Source: an uncultured Pelagibacteraceae bacterium (GTDB taxonomy: Bacteria; Pseudomonadota; Alphaproteobacteria; Pelagibacterales; Pelagibacteraceae). Taken from it: a stretch of 64,000 nt of DNA. The stretch spans positions 1 to 64,000 of the forward strand of contig CACHLD010000004.1 of the NCBI GenBank assembly GCA_902580565.1, given 5' to 3'. The number at the start of each line of letters is the position of its first letter. Within the stretch, counting starts at the first letter, position 1. Below are positions 17,622 to 25,489 of the stretch, piece by piece. Both the position numbers and the translations under genes were made by a program. The notes beneath the pieces were generated by a model, which ran no database searches, had not been told where the DNA came from, and saw nothing but the letters and a program-made list of their open reading frames with translations.

Positions 17622-18143
17622 ATGTTTTCTAAATTTGCTAATAGAGTTTTTAGGGCTATAAAAATTGATATAGATCTTTATGAAGAAGTAGAAAAAGATA
17701 AAACAGCGACTATCCAAGCAGGTTTGGTAGTAGTTTTATCAAGTCTAGCGGCTGGGGTTGGAGCGTTACAATTAGGTGCTTCTAATTTTCTTTTAGCTCC
17801 AATTTTTTCTTTACTAAGTTGGTACGTTTGGGCCTATATAATTTATTTTGTTGGTGTAAAATTATTTGCTGGACCATCAACAAAAAGTAATCACGGTGAA
17901 TTATTAAGGACCATAGGATTTTCAAGTGCTCCAGGCTTAATAAGAGTTTTTGGAGTTACACCTGATCTTATGACAGTGACCTTTATTGGTTCTGCATTTT
18001 GGATGTTAGCCTGTATGGTCGTAGCGGTTAAATCTGCACTTGATTATGATAGTTTGTGGAAGTCGCTAGGAGTTGTTGTGATCGCTTGGCTAGTTCAAGC
18101 GTTTCTTTTATTTTTAATAATAGTCTTGTTTAAGGGGTTTTAA
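17622..18143 (+). CDS. Yip1-family membrane protein
   Basis: A 173-residue protein with an amphipathic N-terminal part (residues 1-30, acidic YEEVEKDK) and about five hydrophobic helices. AGLVVVLSSLAAGVGAL, SLLSWYVWAYIIYFVGVKLF and GELLRTIGFSSAPGLIRVFG are the Yip1-like pattern found in bacteria. Function is unknown. Its end overlaps, tail to tail, a 43-residue zinc-motif frame on the other strand. Confidence 0.65.
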   Translation: MFSKFANRVFRAIKIDIDLYEEVEKDKTATIQAGLVVVLSSLAAGVGALQLGASNFLLAPIFSLLSWYVWAYIIYFVGVKLFAGPSTKSNHGELLRTIGFSSAPGLIRVFGVTPDLMTVTFIGSAFWMLACMVVAVKSALDYDSLWKSLGVVVIAWLVQAFLLFLIIVLFKGF

Positions 18144-18271
18144 ATAGGAAATATAGTCTTTGATAATTTACAACTGTCACAAACTTTATAACCTATTAAA
18201 ATTAAATTAGACCTAACGCTTTCATCCTCATTTTCACATTCTTCGCAAATATTGTCATTTATTTCTTCCAT
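18140..18271 (-). CDS. 43-residue protein with paired CxxC motifs (putative zinc ribbon)
   Basis: A 44-codon frame starting at ATG (18269-18271). It holds two CxxC pairs, CEEC at residues 9-12 and CDSC at 31-34, separated by 18 residues. This is the layout of a minimal zinc ribbon. The first half is acidic (MEEINDN and ENEDES). It overlaps the convergent Yip1-like gene by four bases and explains the 170-base gap before msrA. I do not recognise a named family. The two metal-type motifs in so short a frame make chance unlikely. Confidence 0.6.
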   Translation of the reverse strand: MEEINDNICEECENEDESVRSNLILIGYKVCDSCKLSKTIFPI

Positions 18272-18322
18272 CTAGGACAAGATACACCTTTAAATATCTT
18301 TTATCTATCTTAGAATTTGGTA

Positions 18323-18937
18323 ATGAAAAAACTAGTTTATACAATCTTATTATATCAAATATTATTTTTTTCTTCTATAGAAGCTACAGCGGGTAATCTA
18401 AAAATTACTTTAGAAAATTCTAATAATCTTAAAAGAGCATATTTTGCAGGAGGATGCTTTTGGTGTATGGAAGAGTCTTTTGATAAGATTAGAGGAGTTA
18501 TAAAGTCGACTTCGGGCTATTCAGGAGGAATGTTAAAGAATCCTACTTATAAGCAAGTTACTTATGAAGATACTGGTCATGTTGAAACTATTGAAATTGT
18601 ATATGACCCTACAAAAACGTCTTACAAAAATTTACTAAAAATTTTTTGGAAAAATATAGATCCTTTTGATAAATATGGTCAATTTTGTGATAAAGGTAAA
18701 AGTTATAGATCAGTAGCTTTTTTTCAAAATAAGATGGAAAAAAAAATTATTAATCAATCAATTAAAGAATTAGAGAAACAATTTAATAGTGAAATTGTGA
18801 CATTAGTATGGAAATTTGATAAATTTTACAAAGCCGAGGATTACCACCAAAATTATTATCAAAATAATTTTTTAAAATATTTAGCTTATAAAAAAGCATG
18901 TCAAAGAGAAGAGGTTTTAAATAAAATATGGAAATAA
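18323..18937 (+). CDS. msrA: Peptide-methionine (S)-S-oxide reductase, exported form
   Basis: Reduces methionine sulfoxide in oxidised proteins. The catalytic cysteine is in FAGGCFWCMEESF, followed by GVIKSTSGYSGG and YEDTGHVETIEIVYDP; candidate resolving cysteines are in GQFCDKGKSY and KKACQREE near the end. I chose ATG at 18323 rather than the TTG six bases before. The first 23 residues form a signal peptide (MKKLVYTILLYQILFFSS), so the enzyme probably works in the periplasm. It overlaps the next gene by ten bases. Confidence 0.92.
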   Translation: MKKLVYTILLYQILFFSSIEATAGNLKITLENSNNLKRAYFAGGCFWCMEESFDKIRGVIKSTSGYSGGMLKNPTYKQVTYEDTGHVETIEIVYDPTKTSYKNLLKIFWKNIDPFDKYGQFCDKGKSYRSVAFFQNKMEKKIINQSIKELEKQFNSEIVTLVWKFDKFYKAEDYHQNYYQNNFLKYLAYKKACQREEVLNKIWK

Positions 18938-19383
18938 AAAAATTTATATCATTTTTATTGCTAATATTTTTTTCAAGTGAATTAAAAGCAGAATTAATAG
19001 AGCCAAATAAAGATCTGAAACCCTATGATGTTGTAAAGATACAACTAGAAGCATTAAAAAATAATAGTAAAAATGACGAGGGCATAAAACAAACATGGCT
19101 ATTTGCTCATCCAGACAATAAAAAAATAACAGGTCCCTACGAAAGATTCAGAATTATGATTTATGGACAACAATATAAGTATCTAATTAATCATGACTCT
19201 CATAAGATAAATTTGTTATCGAATAGTCCTAATACTTTCATTTATAGAATTGAAATTTTAACAGAGGAAAAAAAGTTATTTTTTTATGAGTGGCATGTAC
19301 AAAAAGGAACAGATAACAATTGTGTGAGTTGTTGGTTTACAACTGCAGTTTCCCAACCAATGGACCAAGGTAATACAATTTGA
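18928..19383 (+). CDS. DUF4864-like exported protein
   Basis: A 151-residue protein with a signal peptide (FISFLLLIFFSSELKA). The mature part resembles DUF4864: YDVVKIQLEALKNNS, QTWLFAHPDNKKITGPYERF and FFYEWHVQKG, ending in CWFTTAVSQP. The fold is related to the NTF2-like group. Function is unknown. It starts within the last codons of msrA and its stop overlaps the next start, so it is co-expressed with exported MsrA and probably acts in the same compartment. Confidence 0.75.
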   Translation: MEIKKFISFLLLIFFSSELKAELIEPNKDLKPYDVVKIQLEALKNNSKNDEGIKQTWLFAHPDNKKITGPYERFRIMIYGQQYKYLINHDSHKINLLSNSPNTFIYRIEILTEEKKLFFYEWHVQKGTDNNCVSCWFTTAVSQPMDQGNTI

Positions 19384-19580
19384 AAAGACCTCCTTTCATA
19401 TATCGTTATATAATCGTGGGATGTATTTTGGTTATTCCTCCAATTCTTAGCGCTCACTACGGATCAATTTATTTAGGTAGAGAAAATGGAGTTCTTTTAG
19501 GTTTTTCTGTTGGAATTATTTGTGTAACTTTTGCATGTTGGAAATTGTATATTGATGACTGGAGGGACGACGAGGATTAA
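19380..19580 (+). CDS. 66-residue membrane protein
   Basis: A small frame using a TTG start that overlaps the preceding stop (ATTTGA) and ending with TAATG shared with the next gene. It has two hydrophobic segments, YIIVGCILVIPPILSA at about residues 10-25 and GVLLGFSVGIICVTFACW at about 37-54, and a charged tail (DDWRDDED). The overlaps on both sides support translation. An in-frame GTG about 12 codons later is an alternative start. No family is recognised. Confidence 0.65.
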   Translation: MKRPPFIYRYIIVGCILVIPPILSAHYGSIYLGRENGVLLGFSVGIICVTFACWKLYIDDWRDDED

Positions 19581-20719
19581 TGAATTTTGTAACCTCTAGA
19601 ACAGAAGCTTTAAGTAAGCTTAATAAATTTATAGAAAGTGATATTTCTAATTACAACACAAAAAGAAATTTTGATTTTGGTGTAAATAGTAGAAGTAATG
19701 TTTCTTGCTTATCCCCTTATATAACTCATAGGCTTATTACTGAGTATGAAACAGCTAAACTTGTTCTAAAAAAATATCCTTTTCAAAAAGTAGATAAGTT
19801 TATTCAAGAAATTTTTTGGAGGGTTTACTGGAAAGGTTGGCTCGAATTAAGACCAAAAGTTTGGACTGATTTTATAGAAGATCTTAAAACAATCAAAGAG
19901 GATGAAAAGTATTTGAAAGCAGTAAATGGTGAAACAGAGATTGAATGTTTTAATGACTGGGTAAAAGAACTAAAAGATTTTAATTATCTTCACAATCATA
20001 CTAGAATGTTGTTCGCAAGTATTTGGATATTTACCTTAGGATTATCTTGGCAAAAAGGAGCTGAATTTTTTATGAGACACTTGCATGATGGAGATGCTGC
20101 GTCAAATACTCTAAGCTGGAGATGGGTCGCAGGAATACAAACAAAAGGTAAAAATTACTTGGCCAAGTCTTGGAATATAAGTAAATTTACAAATAATAAA
20201 TATAAAAATGTTAAGTTAAATGAGACTGCGCTACCAATAGTTGATAACAGAGAATATAAGATTTCCCCTACTCAAGTTAGTAAAAATTTAGACTCAAATG
20301 AACATCTAATTATTTTTGAGAATGAAATGAACACTGATTTTTTTGAACATGAAAAATATAAAAAAATTTATTTTGTTTTGTTGGGTAATGAGAATAGATC
20401 CATTAAGCTATCTAAAAAGGTAATGGAATACAAAGCAAATGTTGTCAAATCTCGATTGAACGAAATTAAATATGAAACGGAATTACTTGATGGCAACAGT
20501 TTAATGAACTTTACTAATACCTCAAAATCATTTGATGTCATATATCCTTGTATTGGTGAAAATTTTTCTTTTTTTAAGATGTTAACAAAAAAAAATAATC
20601 TTAAAGTAAATTTTATTAAGCGAAAAGAGGATGAATTTTGTTGGAAATTCTCAAATAAAGGGTATTTTAATTTTAAGTCGAATATACCAATAATATTATC
20701 AACTTTTAAATTGAATTAG
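19580..20719 (+). CDS. Photolyase/cryptochrome-like FAD-binding protein, apparently permuted
   Basis: A 379-residue protein whose first 215 residues match the helical FAD domain normally found at the C-terminus of photolyases. Seen are [42 protein letters not shown] and [23 protein letters not shown], including the DGDAASN flavin motif. There is no antenna domain before it. Instead residues 230-379 form an alpha/beta-like region ([38 protein letters not shown]) that may be the antenna domain moved to the end. A light-driven repair or signalling role is likely. DUF2256 and a second photolyase are adjacent. Confidence 0.8.
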   Translation: MNFVTSRTEALSKLNKFIESDISNYNTKRNFDFGVNSRSNVSCLSPYITHRLITEYETAKLVLKKYPFQKVDKFIQEIFWRVYWKGWLELRPKVWTDFIEDLKTIKEDEKYLKAVNGETEIECFNDWVKELKDFNYLHNHTRMLFASIWIFTLGLSWQKGAEFFMRHLHDGDAASNTLSWRWVAGIQTKGKNYLAKSWNISKFTNNKYKNVKLNETALPIVDNREYKISPTQVSKNLDSNEHLIIFENEMNTDFFEHEKYKKIYFVLLGNENRSIKLSKKVMEYKANVVKSRLNEIKYETELLDGNSLMNFTNTSKSFDVIYPCIGENFSFFKMLTKKNNLKVNFIKRKEDEFCWKFSNKGYFNFKSNIPIILSTFKLN

Positions 20720-20840
20720 ATCTTGAGCATCTTTTAGAACAGTATTTTACCTTCTCCCAATTTAATCTCCATTTTTTTCTCCACGTGAAAGGTTTGTTAC
20801 AAACTAGACAATTCTTTTTAGGTAAGTTATTTTTTTTCAT
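20706..20840 (-). CDS. DUF2256 small zinc-finger-like protein
   Basis: A 44-residue protein read from ATG at 20838-20840. It holds the DUF2256 pattern: [19 protein letters not shown] and [12 protein letters not shown], that is CxxC followed by CxxxC, with conserved Trp residues. DUF2256 genes are regular neighbours of cryptochrome/photolyase genes, as here. The frame overlaps the DCC gene upstream by 14 bases and the convergent photolyase-like gene by 14 bases. It probably binds zinc; its function is not known. Confidence 0.88.
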   Translation of the reverse strand: MKKNNLPKKNCLVCNKPFTWRKKWRLNWEKVKYCSKRCSRSNSI

Positions 20841-21186
20841 CACTTAACAGATGTTTATTTTTTATAAAAAGAAAATAAGCTGCAATTTCATAAAGAATAT
20901 TTAACAAAAAAAATAAAGGTTTGATCTTAAATATCTTATATAAAAAATTATATTTAGGTATATTTTTCCAAATTATTAAAAAAGACTCTGCCCCATCGAT
21001 TACTTTACCATCTTGTATAACATGCATCCTTCTTAAGAGTTCTTTATATGATTTTGATGTAATTTTTTGAGCTTGCTTGTTATTTGTAACATCTATCCAC
21101 TCAACACTTTCGTTGCTGTATTTTTTATAATGGGTAATTTCTGCCCTACAAATATTACATGAATTGTTAAAAAAAACTTTAACCAT
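20827..21186 (-). CDS. DCC family thiol-disulfide-like protein (DUF393)
   Basis: A 119-residue protein with an N-terminal thioredoxin-like strand and redox motif [17 protein letters not shown]. The usual DxxCxxC start of the family is altered to Asn-Asn-Ser-Cys here. VEWIDVTNN and [20 protein letters not shown] follow as in other DCC proteins, and the C-terminal third is hydrophobic. DCC proteins often sit with photolyases. It overlaps the photolyase gene upstream by eight bases and DUF2256 downstream, forming a three-gene unit. Confidence 0.83.
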   Translation of the reverse strand: MVKVFFNNSCNICRAEITHYKKYSNESVEWIDVTNNKQAQKITSKSYKELLRRMHVIQDGKVIDGAESFLIIWKNIPKYNFLYKIFKIKPLFFLLNILYEIAAYFLFIKNKHLLSDEKK

Positions 21187-22660
21187 TTGTATTTTCTTTA
21201 ATAAATTTATTTGCAGCTCTAAAAATTCTTATTTTTCTTTCTTTGTTCATCTTTTCTGAAACTCTTACCATCATAGCTAACCTAGGATTTTTTAAGAAGA
21301 ATTTTTTATTTTTGTCTATAAATTTCCAATAAAGTCCATCCATTACATCGCACCAAGGTCCTTTTTTAAAATGCATCATCTTTAAAAAATAGCTAGAACC
21401 ACAAATATAAGGTTTGGTAGCAAAAATTCCTCCATCACTAAATAGACCCATGCCGTAAACATTTGGTGTCATTACCCAATCAGATGAATCAACGAACATT
21501 TCCATGAACCATTTGTAAACTTGTTTTGGATGAATTTCACAAAGATTCATAATATTTGAGAGAATCATTAACCTTTCAATGTGATGAGACCATCCAAAGT
21601 GTTCAGCATTTTTTATTGAGAAATCAAGTGGATCTAAACCAGTATTACCAACATACCAAGATTTCTTCATGTTTCGTTTGTGGTTAAAAAAATTTGATTT
21701 TTCCATTTGATTATTAAAATTTTGATATATACCTCTCATAAATTCTCTCCAACCAATAATTTGTCTTACATAACCTTCAAAAGAATTTATCGGAACTTTG
21801 TTTTCTATTTTTTTTAATTTAATTAAAATTTCTTCTGGTGTTATAAGTCCTAAATTTATTAATGGACTCAATGCACTATGAAACATTGTATTAGATTTAT
21901 CACTAACAGCATCCTCATAGTCGCCAAATAATTTTATTCTTTCTTTAAAAAAAAGATCAAGTTGTTTTTGGGCATCCAATCTAGTTGTAGGAAACCAAAA
22001 ATTTTCAGTACTTCCTGGATGATCTTTAAAATTTAATTCAATAAATTTTTTTAATTGATTGGTATGACTCGTTACTTTGCATTTAGGTATTTCTGGTATT
22101 CTAATATCTTTAGGAAGTTTCTTACGATTGTCTTCATCAAAACTCCATTTATTACCTTTTGGTTTTCCATCACTATTCATTAAAATATTTAATTTTGTTC
22201 TTATCAATTTATAATAATTAGCCATAAAAGGTTTTTTATATTTAGATAGATATTCCTTAAATTCTTTTCTTGTAGACAAAAACATTGGAGTCTTAATTTG
22301 ATTTACTTTTATATTCATTTTTTTCAGCACTGTAACAATCTGTTTTTCAAATGGTTTATCTTCAATTTCAAAAAAACTTACTTCTTTAATCTTTTTATCC
22401 CTAATTATTTTTTCCAATTTTTTCCCATAAGAAGTTTTGAATTTTGAATTTATATCTTGATAGATTACTTTAAAGTTTTTTGATTTAAGTTCATCTCTAA
22501 ACGATCTCATCGAGGACAAAAAAAGCAATATTTTAAGCTTGTGATGTTTTTCATATGTGCAAAGCTCATAATCTTCAGACATATAAATAATATGATCTTT
22601 ATAGTTTTTTAAATAGCTTGGATTAAATAGCTGATTTCCTAAAATTATAAAAAGCCTCAT
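21179..22660 (-). CDS. Cryptochrome/photolyase family protein, PhrB/(6-4) type
   Basis: A 493-residue protein; I start at ATG 22660 rather than the TTG nine bases before. The N-terminal part is the family's Rossmann domain (LFIILGNQLFNPSYL). The C-terminal half holds the flavin region: FGDYEDAVSD, FHSALSPLINLGLI, YVRQIIGWREFMRGIY, FGWSHHIERLMILSN and MFVDSSDWVMTPNVYGMGLFSDGG. Relatives repair (6-4) photoproducts and some carry a 4Fe-4S cluster. In the cluster region I see single cysteines (NLCEIHP, PYICGSS, GPWCDVM) and a short loop without a CxxC pair, so a cluster is uncertain. It heads the photolyase-DCC-DUF2256 unit. Confidence 0.87.
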   Translation of the reverse strand: MRLFIILGNQLFNPSYLKNYKDHIIYMSEDYELCTYEKHHKLKILLFLSSMRSFRDELKSKNFKVIYQDINSKFKTSYGKKLEKIIRDKKIKEVSFFEIEDKPFEKQIVTVLKKMNIKVNQIKTPMFLSTRKEFKEYLSKYKKPFMANYYKLIRTKLNILMNSDGKPKGNKWSFDEDNRKKLPKDIRIPEIPKCKVTSHTNQLKKFIELNFKDHPGSTENFWFPTTRLDAQKQLDLFFKERIKLFGDYEDAVSDKSNTMFHSALSPLINLGLITPEEILIKLKKIENKVPINSFEGYVRQIIGWREFMRGIYQNFNNQMEKSNFFNHKRNMKKSWYVGNTGLDPLDFSIKNAEHFGWSHHIERLMILSNIMNLCEIHPKQVYKWFMEMFVDSSDWVMTPNVYGMGLFSDGGIFATKPYICGSSYFLKMMHFKKGPWCDVMDGLYWKFIDKNKKFFLKNPRLAMMVRVSEKMNKERKIRIFRAANKFIKENTNG

Positions 22661-22745
22661 ATAAGGCAAATTATATATCTTTTGGAGGAAATAAACGCGT
22701 CATTATTTGCCTACTCATTTTAAAAAATAGTGTTAAATAAGCATA

Positions 22746-23456
22746 ATGAAAAAATTAATTTTAGGAGCTACTGGCTCAATTGGATCCTCTTTAGCAAAAA
22801 AAGTAATAAACGACGGTGGAGAGGTACATTTAGCAGGTAGAGACGAGTCGAGCTTATCCGAACTTGCTTCAGAACTAAATTCTACTTTCACAGTTTGCGA
22901 TGTTTTAGAGGAAAATTTTTCTGATAAGATTTTTAGCGATTTAGGTGAAACCAAAATCAATGGTTTAGCGTACTGCGTTGGGTCTATAGATTTAAAACCA
23001 ATCAGAATGACAAAAAAAAGTGATTACATGCAATCATTTAATCTTAATCTAATATCTGCAATAGAAATTATTAGACGAGCTTCAGATAGTTTAAAACAAA
23101 ACAAAGGTTCTATAGTATTATTTTCCACGGTGGCAGTTAGAAGAGGTTTTACTAATCATAGCATAGTTTCATCTGCTAAAGGAGCGATTGAGGGATTGAC
23201 CGTATCTTTAGCTGCTGAGTTTGCACCAAATATAAGGGTAAACTGTATAGCTCCAAGTATATCAAAATCTAAAATAGCAAATTTTATTTTAAAAAATGAA
23301 AAAATGGCAGACAGTATCGCAAAAATGCACCCACTAAAAAGAGTAGGAGAAGGAAGCGACTCTGCGTCAGTTGCAAATTTTCTTTTAAATGATAATAGTT
23401 CTTGGATAACAGGACAAATAATTGGAGTAGATGGAGGAAGATCATCTTTAACTTAA
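22746..23456 (+). CDS. Atypical SDR-family protein next to photolyase
   Basis: A 236-residue Rossmann protein with the cofactor loop LILGATGSIGSSLAKKV and ending DNSSWITGQIIGVDGGRSSL. The catalytic serine is kept (LFSTVAVRRG), but where classical SDRs have Tyr-xxx-Lys the sequence reads NHSIVSSAKGAIEG, so the tyrosine is replaced by valine while lysine remains. Related SDRs sit with photolyase genes in other proteobacteria. It is divergent from the photolyase with about 85 bases between starts. Activity as a normal dehydrogenase is doubtful. Confidence 0.82.
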   Translation: MKKLILGATGSIGSSLAKKVINDGGEVHLAGRDESSLSELASELNSTFTVCDVLEENFSDKIFSDLGETKINGLAYCVGSIDLKPIRMTKKSDYMQSFNLNLISAIEIIRRASDSLKQNKGSIVLFSTVAVRRGFTNHSIVSSAKGAIEGLTVSLAAEFAPNIRVNCIAPSISKSKIANFILKNEKMADSIAKMHPLKRVGEGSDSASVANFLLNDNSSWITGQIIGVDGGRSSLT

Positions 23457-23459
23457 TTT

Positions 23460-23948
23460 GTGAAAAAAATAGTTTATACAATTTTAATATGTTTAATGAG
23501 CCAATTCGCTTACGCTGCTGGATCAGATGATAGCAGTTCAGGAGACAAAAAAGCTGACTTTTACAATGATGCAAAAAAATTAGTTAAAAGAGCAGGCAAA
23601 TTAGAAAAAAAAGAAAAAATTGATAAAGCTAAAAAACTTTATTCTCAAGCTTTTAAAAAATTGGAAAAAGCATACTCTTCAGATAAAAAAAATCCAGATA
23701 TTTTAAATTATATGGGTTATACATCTAGAAAAATTGGCGACTTTGAACAAGCTGAAAAATTTTACCTTACCGGATTAAGTATAAAGCCAGACCACAATGG
23801 TATTAACGAATATCTTGGTGAGCTGTATGTTCAAACAAATCGAATAGACAAAGCCAATGAAAGATTGGATGTTTTAAAAAATTGCAACTGTAAAGAATAT
23901 AAAGAACTAGAACTAATTATTAAGACTCGTGGCGTTAAAGTTTATTAA
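23460..23948 (+). CDS. Exported TPR-repeat protein
   Basis: A 162-residue protein with a signal peptide (IVYTILICLMSQFAYA), a Ser/Gly/Asp linker and about three tetratricopeptide units from residue 33 on: AKKLYSQAFKKLEKAY, ILNYMGYTSRKIGDFEQAEKFY and GINEYLGELYVQTNRIDKA. The start is GTG at 23460, three bases after the SDR stop. It probably provides a protein-binding scaffold in the periplasm. A CNCKEYKEL segment near the end holds two cysteines. Confidence 0.8.
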   Translation: MKKIVYTILICLMSQFAYAAGSDDSSSGDKKADFYNDAKKLVKRAGKLEKKEKIDKAKKLYSQAFKKLEKAYSSDKKNPDILNYMGYTSRKIGDFEQAEKFYLTGLSIKPDHNGINEYLGELYVQTNRIDKANERLDVLKNCNCKEYKELELIIKTRGVKVY

Positions 23949-24322
23949 GAAATATCTAAAGCATATTTTTTAAGTTTTTCAATAGGGATTAATTCTAAAG
24001 TTTTTATATTTGTTTTTTTTAAGTAAATAGAACATGCCACATTATCTTCTAAAGCTCTAGCGTACCAGGTAGCACATAAACACCAACTATCACCTTCTTT
24101 CAATCCTGGAAAACCAAACTCTGGATGAGGAGTAATTAAATCATTTCCAACTTTTTTTGACCATATTAAAAATTCATTAGTAACTTTTGCACAAACTGTA
24201 TGAACACCTCGATCGTTTTTATCGGTATTACAACAGCCGTCTCTTAACCAACCAGTTAAAGGTTCGTTAGAACAAGGCTCTAAAGCTTCTCCAAAAACGT
24301 TTTTTTGCTTTTCTCTAGTCAT
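23945..24322 (-). CDS. DUF2237 family protein
   Basis: A 125-residue protein with the family pattern: KNVFGEALEPCSNEPLTGWLRDGCC, then GVHTVCAKVTNEFL, and GFPGLKEGDSWCLCATWYARAL. Conserved cysteines and tryptophans suggest metal or cofactor binding, but the family has no known function. It is 15 bases downstream of hisI on the same strand and convergent with the TPR gene (four-base overlap). Confidence 0.88.
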   Translation of the reverse strand: MTREKQKNVFGEALEPCSNEPLTGWLRDGCCNTDKNDRGVHTVCAKVTNEFLIWSKKVGNDLITPHPEFGFPGLKEGDSWCLCATWYARALEDNVACSIYLKKTNIKTLELIPIEKLKKYALDIS

Positions 24323-24337
24323 TTATTTAAACTTATC

Positions 24338-24805
24338 TTATAATTTAGTTGGATTTGGTTGGTCTTTATAAACTTTTTCAGGATCAAATTTTTTTTCTTT
24401 TTCTTTATATTCTAGTTTTACTTCTTCAGAGTTATCTATTTTACCCAGCGGAATAGATCTATAAAAGCAAGATTTGTAACCAACATGGCAACTTGCTCCG
24501 TTTCCAATATCTACCGTCATCCATAAAGCATCTTGATCATCATCAATTCTTATATCTAAAACTTTTTGAACAAAGCCACTTGTCTTTCCTTTATGCCATA
24601 AGGCATTTCTTGACCTACTCCAGTAACAGGCTTCTTTTTTTTCAATAGTAAGTTTTAATGCTTCTTGATTCATATAACCGTGCATTAAAACTTCACCTGA
24701 TTTATGGTCCGTTGTAGTAACAGGTATGAGACCTTTTTCATCAAATTTTGGTGAGAGAAATTTTCCCTCTTCTATCTCAAAAACACTCTCTCTTTTTTTA
24801 AACAT
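24338..24805 (-). CDS. hisI: Phosphoribosyl-AMP cyclohydrolase
   Basis: Third step of histidine synthesis: opens the purine ring of phosphoribosyl-AMP. I use the ATG at 24805 (155 residues) because the longer frame needs a TTG and adds 14 unrelated residues. HGYMNQEALKLTIE and ACYWSRSRNALWHKG are present, and the metal site is ALWMTVDIGNGASCHVGYKSCFYR with its Zn-binding cysteines. There is no fused HisE domain. It stands away from other his genes; a divergent folE begins 51 bases upstream. Confidence 0.94.
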   Translation of the reverse strand: MFKKRESVFEIEEGKFLSPKFDEKGLIPVTTTDHKSGEVLMHGYMNQEALKLTIEKKEACYWSRSRNALWHKGKTSGFVQKVLDIRIDDDQDALWMTVDIGNGASCHVGYKSCFYRSIPLGKIDNSEEVKLEYKEKEKKFDPEKVYKDQPNPTKL

Positions 24806-24856
24806 GGGCGTAAAATAGTGAAAAAAAGACAAAATAGCAATTTGCAATAATCAAAT

Positions 24857-25489
24857 ATGTCCTATAAAAATGACCGCAAAATGAAATTAGTTAAAGACAT
24901 TGATAAAACAGGAGCAAAAAAACCTGAAGTTACAGACAAACAAGCTGAGGAGGCTTTCAAAACTATATTAACTTGGATTGGAGAAGATATTAATAGAGAA
25001 GGACTATTAGAAACTCCAAAGAGAGTAGTCAAAGCATTTAAAGAGTATTTCAGAGGCTACCATCTAGATGCAAGCGCAGATTTATTAAAAACTTTCGGAG
25101 ATGTAGAGGGCTACGATGATATGGTAGTAGAAAAAAATATAACTTTAGAAAGTCATTGTGAACATCATATGGCTCCAATTATAGGTGTTGCACACATTGC
25201 TTATATTCCTAACCAAAAAGTTGTTGGCTTAAGTAAACTTGCGAGAACAGTAGAAGTATTTTCTAAAAGGCTTCAAACACAAGAAAGACTTACAATGCAA
25301 ATAGCTAAGACATTAATGTCTGCTCTTGACGCAAAGGGCGTCGCTGTAACAATTGATGCAGCACATCAATGTATGACTATGAGAGGTATAAAAAAAGAAA
25401 AAGCAACAACTGTCACAAACTATTATTTAGGAGCTTTTAAAGAAGACCTTAGTTATCAAAATAGATATTTAAGATATATCGCAAAGTAA
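24857..25489 (+). CDS. folE: GTP cyclohydrolase I
   Basis: First step of folate (and tetrahydropterin) synthesis, GTP to dihydroneopterin triphosphate. The 210-residue protein has the Zn and active-site motifs LESHCEHHMAPIIGVAHIAY, GLSKLARTVEVFSKRLQTQE and AAHQCMTMRGI. Its folate role fits the T-protein's demand for tetrahydrofolate and the CADD-type gene at 39454. The following gene starts on the base after its stop. Confidence 0.96.
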   Translation: MSYKNDRKMKLVKDIDKTGAKKPEVTDKQAEEAFKTILTWIGEDINREGLLETPKRVVKAFKEYFRGYHLDASADLLKTFGDVEGYDDMVVEKNITLESHCEHHMAPIIGVAHIAYIPNQKVVGLSKLARTVEVFSKRLQTQERLTMQIAKTLMSALDAKGVAVTIDAAHQCMTMRGIKKEKATTVTNYYLGAFKEDLSYQNRYLRYIAK

